A stretch of DNA of 64,000 bases from Streptomyces sp. WAC08241 (GTDB lineage Bacteria; Actinomycetota; Actinomycetes; Streptomycetales; Streptomycetaceae). Shown piece by piece: positions 17,374 through 26,127 of this stretch (positions are counted from its first letter, which is position 1; the number at the start of each line of letters is the position of its first letter). The translations under genes and the position numbers were made by a program. A model generated the notes under the pieces. The model was not told where the DNA came from, made no database searches, and saw nothing but the letters and a program-made list of their open reading frames with translations. The DNA lies in contig CP042279.1 in assembly GCA_007858575.1 (NCBI GenBank), positions 5,334,501-5,398,500 on the forward strand, in the 5' to 3' direction.

Positions 17374-18561
17374 TCAGGCCGCCAGCGTGTGGACCGTGCG
17401 GCGTTCGATCCTGGTCCTCAGGGCCAGGGTCGCCGCCGCCGCGGCCGTGCCTGCCGCCAGGGCCGTCCACCACAGCACCACCGGACCCAGGGTCGTGTAG
17501 ACGGCGACGCCCAGGGTCAGGGCCGCGAAGCGGGCCGTGCCCCACGTCCAGCCGAAGGCCCCTGGTAGCGGCCGCGGGCGTGCGCCGGGGCCAGGTTGGC
17601 GACGACGCCCGCCGCGATGCCGGCCACCACCACCTCCCCGAGCGACCAGACCACGACCGACACCGTGTAGCCGACGATCCCGTCCGCGAGGCCGGTGAGC
17701 GCCACGCCCGCCGCGATCAGCGCGCTGCCCGCGCTCTGCACCGCCATCTGCGGCAGCTTCGCCAGCCACGCCGTCACGAACGGCTGGAGCGCCACCACCA
17801 GGACCGCGTTGACCGCCGCCATCGATCCGTACACCGCCGGGGAGAGGCCGCTGTCGTGGATCGCGAGCGGCAGGGCCACCTCGGTGAGCGAGTACACGAA
17901 GAGCTGGATCCCGAAGAGGGGGAGGACGAGGAGGGCCAGGCGGTCTCGGAGGACCACTCCGTAGCCGATTCCCTTCTCCTCCCATGCGGTTTCCGCCGGG
18001 CGCCCCGGAGCCTTCAGACGGACCGTCACCACCAGTGCGTACAGGAGCATCGAGCCCGCGTCCACCGCGAAGAGGAGCCAGTAGCCGTGGGCCGCGAGGT
18101 AGCCGCCCAGGACTCCCCGACCGCCGTTCCGATGTTCACGCCCCAGCCGAAGAGGGCGTACGCGCGCCGGCGCCGTTCGCTGTCCACCGCGTCCGCGAGC
18201 AGCGCGTACGCGGCCGGTGAGACGGTGCTGCCCGCCGCGCTGATCAGGAACGCGGCCGCCGCCATCGTCCAGACGCCGGGCGCGAGGAACAGCGCCCCTG
18301 CGCCGCCGCCGCGCCGATCAGGCCGATGAGCATGGTGGGGCGGCGGCCGATGCGGTCGGCGAGGACGCCTCCGACGGCGGGGCCGAGGAGGTTGCCCGCG
18401 CCCAGGGCGCCGAGGACGTACGAGGTGTCGGAGCCGGTCAATCCCCGCGAGGCGAGGAAGAACACCAGGAACGGGGTGACGAGGTAGCCGAGGCGGTTGA
18501 CGATCGTTCCGGCGAAGAGCGTCCAGACGACGGGCGGGAGGTCACGGAAGGTGGTGGGCAT
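17374..18561 (-). CDS. MFS transporter
   Basis: About 396 residues with 12 predicted helices. The N-terminus MPTTFRDLPPVVWTLFAGTI leads into helix 1, and the MFS motif A appears as GGVLADRIGRRPTMLIGLIG between helices 2 and 3. The C-half contains VVVALQPFVTAWLAKLPQMA. Three breaks occur (near 18300, 18105 and 17560). A drug or metabolite efflux role is likely. It is divergent from a DUF5937/ArsR-type regulator across 133 bp, the classical layout of a pump and its repressor. Confidence 0.88.
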
Positions 18562-18694
18562 GGGGGAGGTTGCTCCCGCCGTGCCTCTTCCCTCCAATGA
18601 TTAAGGTGGGAGCGAATCCATTGGCCGCTTGGGTGTTGCTTCGTTGCTTCCTCACTTCCTCACTTCGTCACTTCGTCGCTTCGGGGGCTTTCGC

Positions 18695-19670
18695 GTGGAA
18701 TACGAACTCAGCTTCTCCGCCGCCGACCTCGCCCAGACCCGCTTCGCCGTCTCCCCCTCTGGGAGGTCGTCACCAGCTTCCGGGTCCTCGCCCAGCGGTC
18801 CGTCTCCGCCCCGCACCAGCGCTGGGCCGCCCAGGTCCGGCCCCGGATCGTGCGCGCCGGGCTCGACCGCGGGCGGCTCGCCGCGCTCGTGCCCGCCGAC
18901 GGGTACCTCGCGGACTTCCTCAACCCCACCCCCGCCGGGCCCTTCCCCACCCTCGGCGCCGAACTCGACGCCATCCGCCGCACCCCCGCCGAGCAGGTGC
19001 GCGAGGACCTGCGGAAGCTGGCCGCGGAGAGGGGCGACGGCGGGCGGCTCCAGTCCCTGCACGACGATCCCGAGGCCGTCCTGCCGAAGGTCACCGACGA
19101 GATCGAGACCTACTGGGAGCTCGCCCTCGCCCCCTACTGGGCCCGCGTCCAGAAGGTCCTGGAGGCCGACGTCTTCCACCGGGCCCGACAGGTCGCCGAG
19201 CACGGTACGGCCCGGGTCCTGAGCGAACTCCACGAGACCGTACGGTGGGACGCCGGCACCCTGCGTCTCGTACGGCGCCACTGCGCGCTCACCCGCGGCC
19301 AGGCGGAGTCCGGGCTGCTGCTCGTCCCTCCGTCTTCGCCTGGCCCCGGGTCCTCACCCGTTCCGTCCACCCCGACCCGCCCCAACTCGCCTATCCGGCT
19401 CGCGGTTTCGGTGCCGTGTGGGAACCCCGTACCACCGCCGCCACGGACGCCGTCGCCGCCGTCCTCGGCCGTTCCCGGACCCTGCTCCTCGCCGCGCTCG
19501 ACACCCCGGCCTCCACCACCCAGCTCGCCACGCACTCCGGGCTCTCCGCCGCCGGGGTCTCCCAGCACCTCACCGCCCTGCGGAACGCCGGTCTCGTCAC
19601 CTCCCACCGCAGCGGACGCTCCGTCCTCTACGCCCGCACCTCCGTCGCCGATCAGCTCCTCAACCCCTGA
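18695..19670 (+). CDS. ArsR-type HTH regulator with DUF5937 domain
   Basis: About 325 residues: GTG start, then EYELSFSAADLAQTRFAVSP, a long DUF5937-type N-terminal region (residues 1-235), then a C-terminal ArsR-like winged helix: LLLAALDTPASTTQLATHSG, LSAAGVSQHLTALRNAGLVT, SHRSGRSVLYARTS. Breaks near 18765 and 19330. The regulator is probably a repressor of the divergent MFS gene; ligand unknown. The domain order (large domain first, HTH last) is that of the Streptomyces DUF5937 family. Confidence 0.87.
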
Positions 19671-19702
19671 CCGTCCCCGCCGTCGCGACGACCGGACGTC
19701 CC

Positions 19703-20331
19703 CTAGTGCCGGGCGTCCAGACCCGGCACTCCCAGGTCGGAGAGGCCGTCGAGGACCAGGTCGACGCCGACGGCGGCGAGCAGGAGGCCCAGGAGGCGGC
19801 CGAGGAGCTCGATCGTGGCGTGGTGGGTGTGGAGCAGGACCCGGGTGAGGAGCAGGACGCAGATCAGGTCGAGGGCGACGACCGCCACGTACGCCCCGAC
19901 CACCGTCGAACGCCAACTGAAGGTGTCGCGCGCGGCCGCCTCGATGAGTACCGCCGTCAGGGCGAGCGGGCTCACGACGTACGGCATGAGCAGCTCGCGC
20001 ACCCCGCTGAGCAGGTCGGGGGCGTCCTGGTGGGCGCTGTCGGAGCCGAGGTGGAGGCCGAGGACGGGCCGACGGCGTAGAGGAAGAAGATGAGGCCGCC
20101 CGCGAGCTGGAGGGCGGGGGTGCTGATGTGGAAGAGGTCGAGCAGCCAGGGGGCCGTGATGCCGGCGAGGAGGCCGACGAGGACGGCCGCGGCCGAGGAG
20201 ATGAGGGCGATGGTCCGCAGTTGGCGGGCGGGGTGGACCTGGGCGAGGCCGGCGAAGGACAGGAGCACCTTCGGCGGACCGACGACGGAGAAGAAGGTGA
20301 TGAAGGCGGCGGAGAAGGTGAATGCGTTCAC
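19703..20331 (-). CDS. MarC family integral membrane protein
   Basis: About 209 residues with six helices: FSAAFITFFSVVGPPKVLLS, LISSAAAVLVGLLAGITAPW, LQLAGGLIFFLYAVGP, PYVVSPLALTAVLIEAA, AYVAVVALDLICVLLLTR and LLGRLLGLLLAAVGVDLVLD. The PP in helix 1 and the GG in helix 3 are family-typical. MarC proteins were once linked to drug resistance without proof; transport substrate unknown. One break near 20065. Confidence 0.85.
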
Positions 20332-20477
20332 ATCTGCATCATGAAGCGGGCGGGTGATTTATCCCGTTTTTCAAGGCGCTTCCGCGCGGTGTCGGGAACG
20401 CCGGCCCGGCTCCGGTTGTGCTGCGGGGAGCGGTGCGCGCCGGATGGCACGTACGTGCGCCGAACGAGGAGGGCGTC

Positions 20478-20888
20478 ATGAAGTACCTGGTCACGGTTCA
20501 GGGTCGCAGGCCGACTACGAGGCGATGGCGGGCGCGGTTCGGCAGCCCCGCCTGGGACGAGGCGGGGCTGCGGGCGATGTTCGACCATATGAACGCGGTC
20601 AACGAGGAGCTCGGCGCGAACGGCGAGCTGCTCGACGCCCAGGGGCTCGCCGCTCCGTCCACCACCCGCTTCGTGACGGTGGACGACACCGGGAACGCGG
20701 TCGTCACGGACGATCCGTACGCGGAGGGCGAGGGCGTCGTCGCCGGTTACTGGCTCCTGGAGTGCGCCTCCCTGGAGCGCGTGACCGAGATCGCCGCCCG
20801 GGTGGCTCGCTGCCCGGCCCCGGCCGGCTCCCCGGTCTACCCGGTGGTCGTCCGGCCGGTGGACGAGACGGGGCCGAGTCTGGGTTGA
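20478..20888 (+). CDS. YciI-like (DGPF) family protein
   Basis: About 137 residues. MKYLVTVQGSQADYEAMAG is recovered after two compensating shifts near 20510-20545, then DEAGLRAMFDHMNAVNEELG, ANGELLDAQGLAAPSTTRFV, VDDTGNAVVTDDPYAEGEGV and AGYWLLECASLERVTEIAAR. These are the conserved blocks of the DGPF/YCII-related family, often encoded near ECF sigma factors; enzymatic function unknown. A ribosome site GAGG precedes the ATG. Confidence 0.85.
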   Translation: MKYLVTVQGRRPTTRRWRARFGSPAWDEAGLRAMFDHMNAVNEELGANGELLDAQGLAAPSTTRFVTVDDTGNAVVTDDPYAEGEGVVAGYWLLECASLERVTEIAARVARCPAPAGSPVYPVVVRPVDETGPSLG

Positions 20889-20902
20889 TCCTTGTTCTCA
20901 GT

Positions 20903-20974
20903 GCCGGTTTCGCCTTCGGCGCCGATTTCACCTTCGGTGCCGGTTTCGCCTTCGATGCCGATTTCGTCTTCGTG
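20903..20974. repeat. 18-bp imperfect tandem repeat, four units
   Basis: Units start GCCGGTTTCGCC or GCCGATTTCACC and repeat at exactly 18 bp (20903, 20921, 20939, 20957). The units alternate A/G at one position. Just downstream of the YciI-like stop and 28 bp before a parS palindrome; no coding role apparent. Confidence 0.75.
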
Positions 20975-21001
20975 CCGATCCCGTCCATGGCCCTGATTCC
21001 G

Positions 21002-21015
21002 GTTTCACGTGAAAC
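21002..21015. promoter_or_regulatory. parS site
   Basis: GTTTCACGTGAAAC, a perfect 14-bp palindrome identical to the ParB-binding parS core of Streptomyces. It is intergenic, between the YciI-like gene and the CsoR-like gene. Confidence 0.85.
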
Positions 21016-21359
21016 CGCGAACCTTCGGTGAGGACACCGGCACGGTCGTCGTCGGGCTGAGCTGGAGCAGCACGGCGGGCGACGGCGACGCCGACGTCTC
21101 GTTGCTGCTCCTCGACGGCGGCGGCTCACCGCCGGGTTCGGGGCGCCCGGACGGCACCATCCGTACGGAACGGGCCGGGCCGGGAAGCTCTGGACCGCGC
21201 CCGTCGAGACCAAGACCGACGGCGACCCGCCGAAGTCCGAGCGGGTCCAGAACTGCACGGACATCGCCGCGCGCCTCCGGCCGCCCGTCGTCCGCCGTCG
21301 GTGTGGTGTTCCAGGTGTCATCCTTGGACTACGACGGAGCCCCGGGCCGGGGAGTAAAT
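21016..21359. other. No confident gene; TerD-like fragment
   Basis: On the plus strand a stretch reads GTVVVGLSWSSTAGDGDADV then SLLLLDGG, which recalls the start of a TerD-family tellurium-resistance domain. No start or continuation of the domain follows. It could be a decayed remnant, or chance. Nothing else is recognised before the CsoR operator. Confidence 0.3.
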
Positions 21360-21372
21360 TACCCCCGGGGTA
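21360..21372. promoter_or_regulatory. CsoR-family operator
   Basis: TACCCCCGGGGTA palindrome 17 bp upstream of the repressor gene's GTG. G/C tracts flanked by TA are the hallmark of CsoR/RcnR-type operators, so autoregulation is likely. Confidence 0.65.
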
Positions 21373-21389
21373 TCTGTGGAGGAGACGTT

Positions 21390-21676
21390 GTGGAACTCGA
21401 TCTCGCGGGCGCGGAGCTCAAGGCCGTGCTGAACCGGCTGCGCCGGGCTCAGGGCAGATCTCCGGAGTGATCCGGATGATCGAGGAGGGCCGGGACTGCG
21501 AGGAGGTCGTGACCCAGCTCGCCGCCGCCTCCCGGGCTCTCGACCGGGCCGGCTTCGCGATCATCGCGACCGGCCTCCAGCAGTGCCTGACCGAGGCCGA
21601 GGACGGCCGGAAGGACGGCGAGGACCGCGACGCCATGCGGGCCCGCCTGGAGAAGCTCTTCCTCTCCCTGGCCTGA
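21390..21676 (+). CDS. CsoR/CstR-like repressor
   Basis: About 95 residues: GTG start, ELDLAGAELKAVLNRLRRAQ, (break near 21455) GQISGVIRMIEEGRDCEEVV, TQLAAASRALDRAGFAIIAT, GLQQCLTEAEDG. This is the all-helical DUF156 fold. The first cysteine (GRDC) and the last (LQQC) are present, but the copper-ligand histidine that sits four residues before the last cysteine is glycine (ATGLQQC). That pattern is closer to persulfide-sensing CstR or other non-copper members than to CsoR. A TACCCCCGGGGTA operator lies just upstream. The sensed ligand is inferred, not shown. Confidence 0.82.
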
Positions 21677-21700
21677 CCCGCCCGGGGCGCCGCGGGGACC

Positions 21701-22266
21701 TCAGGCATCCGCGAGGGCGTTCATCGTCGGGTTCGCCGTGGGCGCCGGGGTGGGCGGTCCCGTAGGGGTTGCCGCCCGCCGCGTACATCGACGGGTCGGC
21801 GAAGCCGGGCGAGACGATGGCCGGGCCCCGGTGGGGAAGGTGTCGCAGAGGGCGAGCAGCCTCGACTCGTTGCCCCCGTGGACGTTGCGGGCGCTGGTGG
21901 AGGCGGTCGCGGGCTTGTCCGCCACGATGCCCCCGCTGCCACCGGCCGCCCGACGTGTCGACGTGTCGACGTACTGCTTGAGCTGCGCGGCCACGTTCCC
22001 GAAGCGGGTCGGGGAGCCGAGGGCGTACGCGGCCGCCCCTCCAGGTCGTCGAGCGTGGCGGCCCCCACGTCGCCGGTGGCGCCCACGGGGCGCGCCGGGC
22101 CGGGTTCGCGTCGATCGCGGCGTCCGGGGCCAGGGCCTGGCTCGGGCACCCGGCGCAGGCGCGCCTCGGCACCCGCCTTCTCCGCGCCCTCGGCGACGGC
22201 CTGGGCGAGGCGGTGGACGGTGCCGGTGGCCGTGTAGGAGATGACGGAGGTTTTGACGGACGTGAC
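21701..22266 (-). CDS. WrbA-like NAD(P)H:quinone oxidoreductase
   Basis: About 190 residues of a flavodoxin-fold protein. It opens TSVISYTATGTVHRLAQAVA (FMN phosphate loop), continues GAEKAGAEARLRRVPELA and AAIDANPAR, then MAAQLKQYVDTS, VADKPAT, STSARNVHGGNESRLLAL and FADPSMYAAGGNPYG, the WrbA/type IV quinone reductase signatures. The start codon is not visible; the frame opens near 22266 behind a GAGGAG site. Several breaks occur, and the C-terminus (after NPYG) is shorter than in typical WrbA, so the copy may be damaged. It is divergent from a TetR regulator with two operators between them. Confidence 0.72.
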
Positions 22267-22378
22267 GGACTCTCCTCGATGTCTTCTTCGATCTCCCGCG
22301 GCGTCTTCTGCGATCTCCCGCGGCGTCTTCCGCAGTGTCTTCCGCGGCGCTCCCCGCCCGGGGGCGGCTCGACCCGAA

Positions 22379-22433
22379 GAAGTGGATCGGTATCCACTTC
22401 CTTGACCGAACCTAAGCGGATCGCTATCCACTT
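22379..22433. promoter_or_regulatory. Two TetR-type operators
   Basis: Site 1, 22379-22400: GAAGTGGAT-CGGT-ATCCACTTC, perfect 9-bp arms. Site 2, 22414-22433: AAGCGGAT-CGCT-ATCCACTT, one mismatch. Centres are 34 bp apart, between the divergent WrbA-like and TetR genes. Confidence 0.8.
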
Positions 22434-22501
22434 CGCAAGAGGGGCAGGTATGCTCGATCCCAGGGCAGGGCCGCAGGGCAGAAGGGCAGGAGTCCGCAGA
22501 G

Positions 22502-23144
22502 ATGAGCACCGAGAACCCGCGGGCCGGGGAGCGCGCGATCGCTCCCCGCTCGGTCTGCTCCCCACCCTCGACGCCCCCGCCCCCGAGCGCGCCGACGCGG
22601 CCCGCAACCGGCGCAGGATCCTCGACGCGGCCGCCCGGATCGTCGCCGAGCAGGGCCCCGACGCCGTCACCATGAACCAGGTCGCCCACGCCAGCGGCAT
22701 CGGCGTCGGCACCGTCTACCGGCGCTTCGGCGACGTCTCCCAGCTCCTGTGGGCGCTCCTCGACGACCGCGAGCGCCAGTTCCAGGAGGCGTACATGAGC
22801 GGCCCGCCGCCGCTCGGGCCCGGCGCCCCGACCGCCGAGCGGCTCGACGCCTTCCTCGACGCGCTCGTCGACCGGGTCGCCGAGCAGCGCGCGATCCTGC
22901 TCGCCGCGCACTCCGCCGCGCCCCGCGCCCGGTACCACAGCGGCGCGTACCGGGTGATGCACACGCACGTCGCCCTGCTCATCGGGCAGCTCAGGCCGGG
23001 GTCGGACGGTGCCCTCCTCGCGCACCTGCTGCTCGCGCCCTTCTCCCCGACGTCATGCACCACCTGACCGTCGAGCAGGAGCTCTCGGGCGAGCGCCTCA
23101 AGGCGGGCGTACGGGAGCTCCTCACCCTGCGCGAGAACCCCTGA
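22502..23144 (+). CDS. TetR/AcrR family regulator
   Basis: About 214 residues. Starts MSTENPRAGER (break near 22535), then the DNA-binding domain NRRRILDAAARIVAEQGPDA, VTMNQVAHASGIGVGTVYRR, FGDVSQLLWALLDDRERQFQ, then a helical ligand domain ending LTVEQELSGERLKAGVREL (break near 23050). It very probably binds the two GTGGAT/ATCCAC operators just upstream and represses both itself and the divergent WrbA-like quinone reductase, as in quinone- or oxidant-responsive pairs. Confidence 0.88.
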
Positions 23145-23180
23145 GGGCCCCCGAAGGGCCCCTGAGGGTCCGAGAGGGCG

Positions 23181-24277
23181 TCAGAGCGGTCGCGACGGGG
23201 TCGAGACCGGTACGTACGCCAGGCCGTCGTACTCCTCCCCGGCACCACCGGCATCACGTTCCGGCGGTAGACGAACCGCGCCACGTACGCCCCGTGCGTG
23301 CGCGTCGGGTACGTCCGCCGCGTCCACTCCTCGTGCGCGCGGGAGCGCAGGTCCACCAGCCGCGCGTCCGCGGTCTTCGAAGAGGCCGCGAGCAGTGCCT
23401 CCAGGGTGTCCGGGCCCGCCGGGCCGATCCGGTTCACCGCCACCCGCGACGGCCGTTTCGTACGGTCCCCACGGGCCCGGCCACATCCGCCGGGCCCGGA
23501 AGGCGCCCTCGCCGAAGAAGAGGCCGAGCGCGTAGTACGCGGGGCCGTACCGCTCCCGCAGCCGGGCGCCGAGGGCCGCGCCCCGGACGCCCACGTGCCC
23601 GTTGTGCGCCCACACGGCGACCCCGGCGCCGCCCGCCGCGGCCACCGCCTCGTCGACCGCGTCCGCCATGTGCCCGTCCCTGACCCGCCACAGCCGCTCG
23701 CCGGGCTCGGCCGTGGCCACGTCCGCCGCCCGCGCCAGGACGCGGGCGTGCCACCGGTCCGCGTCGCCCGAGGCGCCCGAGGCATCCGACACACCCGCCC
23801 CCAGCGCCTCCGCCGCCGCGAGGAGTTCCGCCCTGCGCTCCGAAAGCCGGCCCGGCCGGGCGTCCGCCAGTACGGAGAGGACCCCGCGCGCTCCGGACCG
23901 AAGTGCGCCACCGACGCCCCGCTCCGCTGCGGGTCGATCCCCGCGAAGCCGATCCGGTCCGCGCGGGGCCGCCCCCGGTTGTAGGAGCGCGTCCACTCCA
24001 GGAGGTCCAGGACCTCCCGCGTCCGCCAGGTCCAGAACCCGAGGCCGGTCAGGGCGGTCTGCGCGTCGCCGGCGCCGTCCCTGACGTACGCGTCGACCGC
24101 GGGCCCCGCCGAGGCGCTCGCCTCCATCGCGAGCGTACGGAAGCCGTGCTCGGTCACCAGGTGCTCGAACAGGCGGTGCTTGAGGCGGAAGAACTCCGCC
24201 GTCCCGTGCGTGGACTCGCCCAGACCGACGACCCGCACCCCGGCCAGCGCCGCCCCGAACTCCTCCAGACCGTCCAC
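23181..24277 (-). CDS. Erythromycin esterase family protein
   Basis: About 366 residues. It opens MDGLEEFGAALAGVRVVGLG, with the family motif GLGESTHGTAEFFRLKHRLF holding the catalytic Glu and His, then LAMEASASAGPAVDAYVRDG and FGFWTWRTREVLDLLEW-like sequence. Later blocks are GVAVWAHNGHVGVRGAALGA, carrying the second conserved His, and YGPAYYALGLFFGEGAFRAR. Family members (EreA/EreB, SucA-like) hydrolyse macrolide lactones or other esters; many chromosomal Streptomyces copies have unknown substrates. Breaks near 23896 and in 23240-23470. Confidence 0.88.
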
Positions 24278-24327
24278 ACCCCGGAACCTATCTGGACCTC
24301 CGGGCCCCCGGAACGCACGATCACGCC

Positions 24328-24912
24328 ATGACGACCGAGAACGACACCGCCGCCAAGACCTTCCTGATCCTGCACGGCTTCCAGAACCACCGGCCGTCCG
24401 GCCACTGGCAGCACTGGCTCGCCGAGCGACTGCGGGAGCGCGGGCACGAGGTCCGTTACCCGCAACTGCCCTCGCCGGACGCGCCCGTGCTCGCGGAGTG
24501 GCTCGGCGCCCTGGAGGAGCACGGGAAGCGGCCCGCCCGGGGCGAGTTCGTGGTCCTCGCGCACAGCCTGTCCGTGCTGCTGTGGCTGCGCGCCGGCGCG
24601 CGCCGGCCGGACGCCGACCGGGTGCTGCTCGTCGCCCCGCCCTCGCCGTCGGTGACCGCCTCGATCCCCGAGATCACCGCCTTCGCCGACGGGCTCGACC
24701 TCGCGGAGACCGGCCTCGGGGCACGGCTCGTGTACGGGGGCGGCGACCCGTACTGCCCCGAGGGCGCCGACCTGCACTACGGCCGCCCGCTCGGCCTCGA
24801 CCTCGACCTCGTACCGGACGGCGGACACCTCAGCCCCGCCCACGGGTACGGGGACTGGCCCTCGGTCCTGGAGTGGTGCGAGGACCCGTCGGTGCGGGTG
24901 AAGGGCCGGTAG
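24328..24912 (+). CDS. RBBP9/YdeN-type serine hydrolase
   Basis: 194 residues, intact. Alpha/beta hydrolase fold: AAKTFLILHGFQNHRPSGHW with the HG oxyanion turn, the nucleophile elbow VVLAHSLSVLLWL (Ser in AHSLS), an acid in YGGGDPYCPEGAD and the final histidine in VPDGGHLSPAHGYGDWP. RBBP9/YdeN relatives are small esterases or serine hydrolases of uncertain substrate. It starts 50 bp from the start of the divergent erythromycin esterase gene. Confidence 0.88.
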   Translation: MTTENDTAAKTFLILHGFQNHRPSGHWQHWLAERLRERGHEVRYPQLPSPDAPVLAEWLGALEEHGKRPARGEFVVLAHSLSVLLWLRAGARRPDADRVLLVAPPSPSVTASIPEITAFADGLDLAETGLGARLVYGGGDPYCPEGADLHYGRPLGLDLDLVPDGGHLSPAHGYGDWPSVLEWCEDPSVRVKGR

Positions 24913-24933
24913 ACGTCCCTCAGGGGCCACCGG

Positions 24934-25011
24934 CAACCCCGACAGGGTTCCCCGGCAACCCCGACAGGGGCCGTCGGAAACCCCGACAGGGGCCGTCGAC
25001 GCCCCGGTAGG
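24934..25011. repeat. Short tandem repeat in gap
   Basis: About three copies of a unit CAACCCCGACAGGG(G)CCGTCGG, diverging at the edges. Fills the 108-bp gap between the serine hydrolase gene and the proline iminopeptidase gene; repeated hairpins may attenuate read-through. Confidence 0.6.
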
Positions 25012-25020
25012 GTCGGCCGG

Positions 25021-25968
25021 ATGCACCCGGAGACCGCGCCGTACGACCAGGGCCTGCTCGACGTGGGCGACGGCAACCTCGTCCACTGGGAGGTCTCCGG
25101 CAACCCGGAGGGCAAGCCCGCGCTCGTCGTCCACGGCGGGCCGGGCTCCGGCTCCTCCCCGCGCTCCCGGCGCTTCTTCGACCCGGAGGCGTACCGGGTC
25201 GTCCTCTTCGACCAGCGGGGCTGCGGCCGCTCCGTCCCGCACGCGAGCGACCCGGCCGCCGACCTGTCCGTCAACACCACCGCGCACCTGGTCGCGGACA
25301 TGGAGCGGCTGCGCGAGCACCTCGGGATCGAGAAGTGGCTGCTGTACGGGGCTCCTGGGGCTCCACGCTGATCCTGGCGTACGCGGAGGCCCACCCCGAG
25401 CGCGTCACGGAGATCGTGATCGCCGCCGTCACCACCACCCGCCGCTCCGAGACCGCCTGGCTCTACGAGGGCGTCGGCCGCTTCTTCCCGAGGCCCACGA
25501 GCGCTTCCGGGCGGGGCCGGGACCGCCGACGGGGCCGGGGCGGAAGAGCTCGTCGGGGCGTACGCCGCCCTGATGAACCACCCCGACCGGGCCGTACGGG
25601 AGAGGGCCGCGGCCGACTGGTGCGCCTGGGAGGACGCCGTCCTGTCGATGGAGGGCATGGGCACCCCGTACACCGACCGCGTCGACGACACCCGGCTCGG
25701 CTTCGTCCGGCTCTGCTCGCACTACTTCGCGCACGGCGCCTGGCTGGAGGAGGGCGCCCTGATCCGCGACGCGCACCGGCTCGCCGGCGTCCCCGGCGTC
25801 CTGGTCCACGGCCGGCTCGACATGGGCGGGCCGCTCACCACCGCCCGGGAGCTGGTCCGCGCCTGGCCGGACGCCGAGCTGCACGTGGTCGAGCGGGCCG
25901 GGCACCTGGGCGGCGAGGAGACCGGCCGCCTCGTCCTCGCGGCCCTCGACCGCTTCGCGAGGACCTGA
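25021..25968 (+). CDS. Proline iminopeptidase (prolyl aminopeptidase)
   Basis: About 316 residues, peptidase family S33, releasing N-terminal proline from peptides in the cytoplasm. Features: ALVVHGGPGSGSSPRSRRFF (oxyanion HGGPG), VVLFDQRGCGRSVPHASDPA, nucleophile GGSWGSTLILAYAEAHPERV (after a break near 25350), VLVHGRLDMGGPL and the histidine in ERAGHLGGEETGRL. Two further breaks lie near 25480-25530. Length is normal for the family. Confidence 0.92.
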
Positions 25969-26127
25969 ACCCGGCAAACGCGGCGAAAGCCGACCAGTCG
26001 TAAGGGAATTGAGAATTCCAGATTTCAATCCTGTTCGACCCGGCAGGAATTGTGGCGAATCTGTTCACAGGACACCCCCGAGATCGCTAACTTCCCCTCA
26101 ACCTCGTCCGTACCGGGAAGGACTTCT

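Noticed and set aside
21016..21359. TerD tellurium-resistance gene
   Set aside because: Only a short GDGDADVSLLLLDG stretch resembles the family; no start or rest of the domain is found in any frame.
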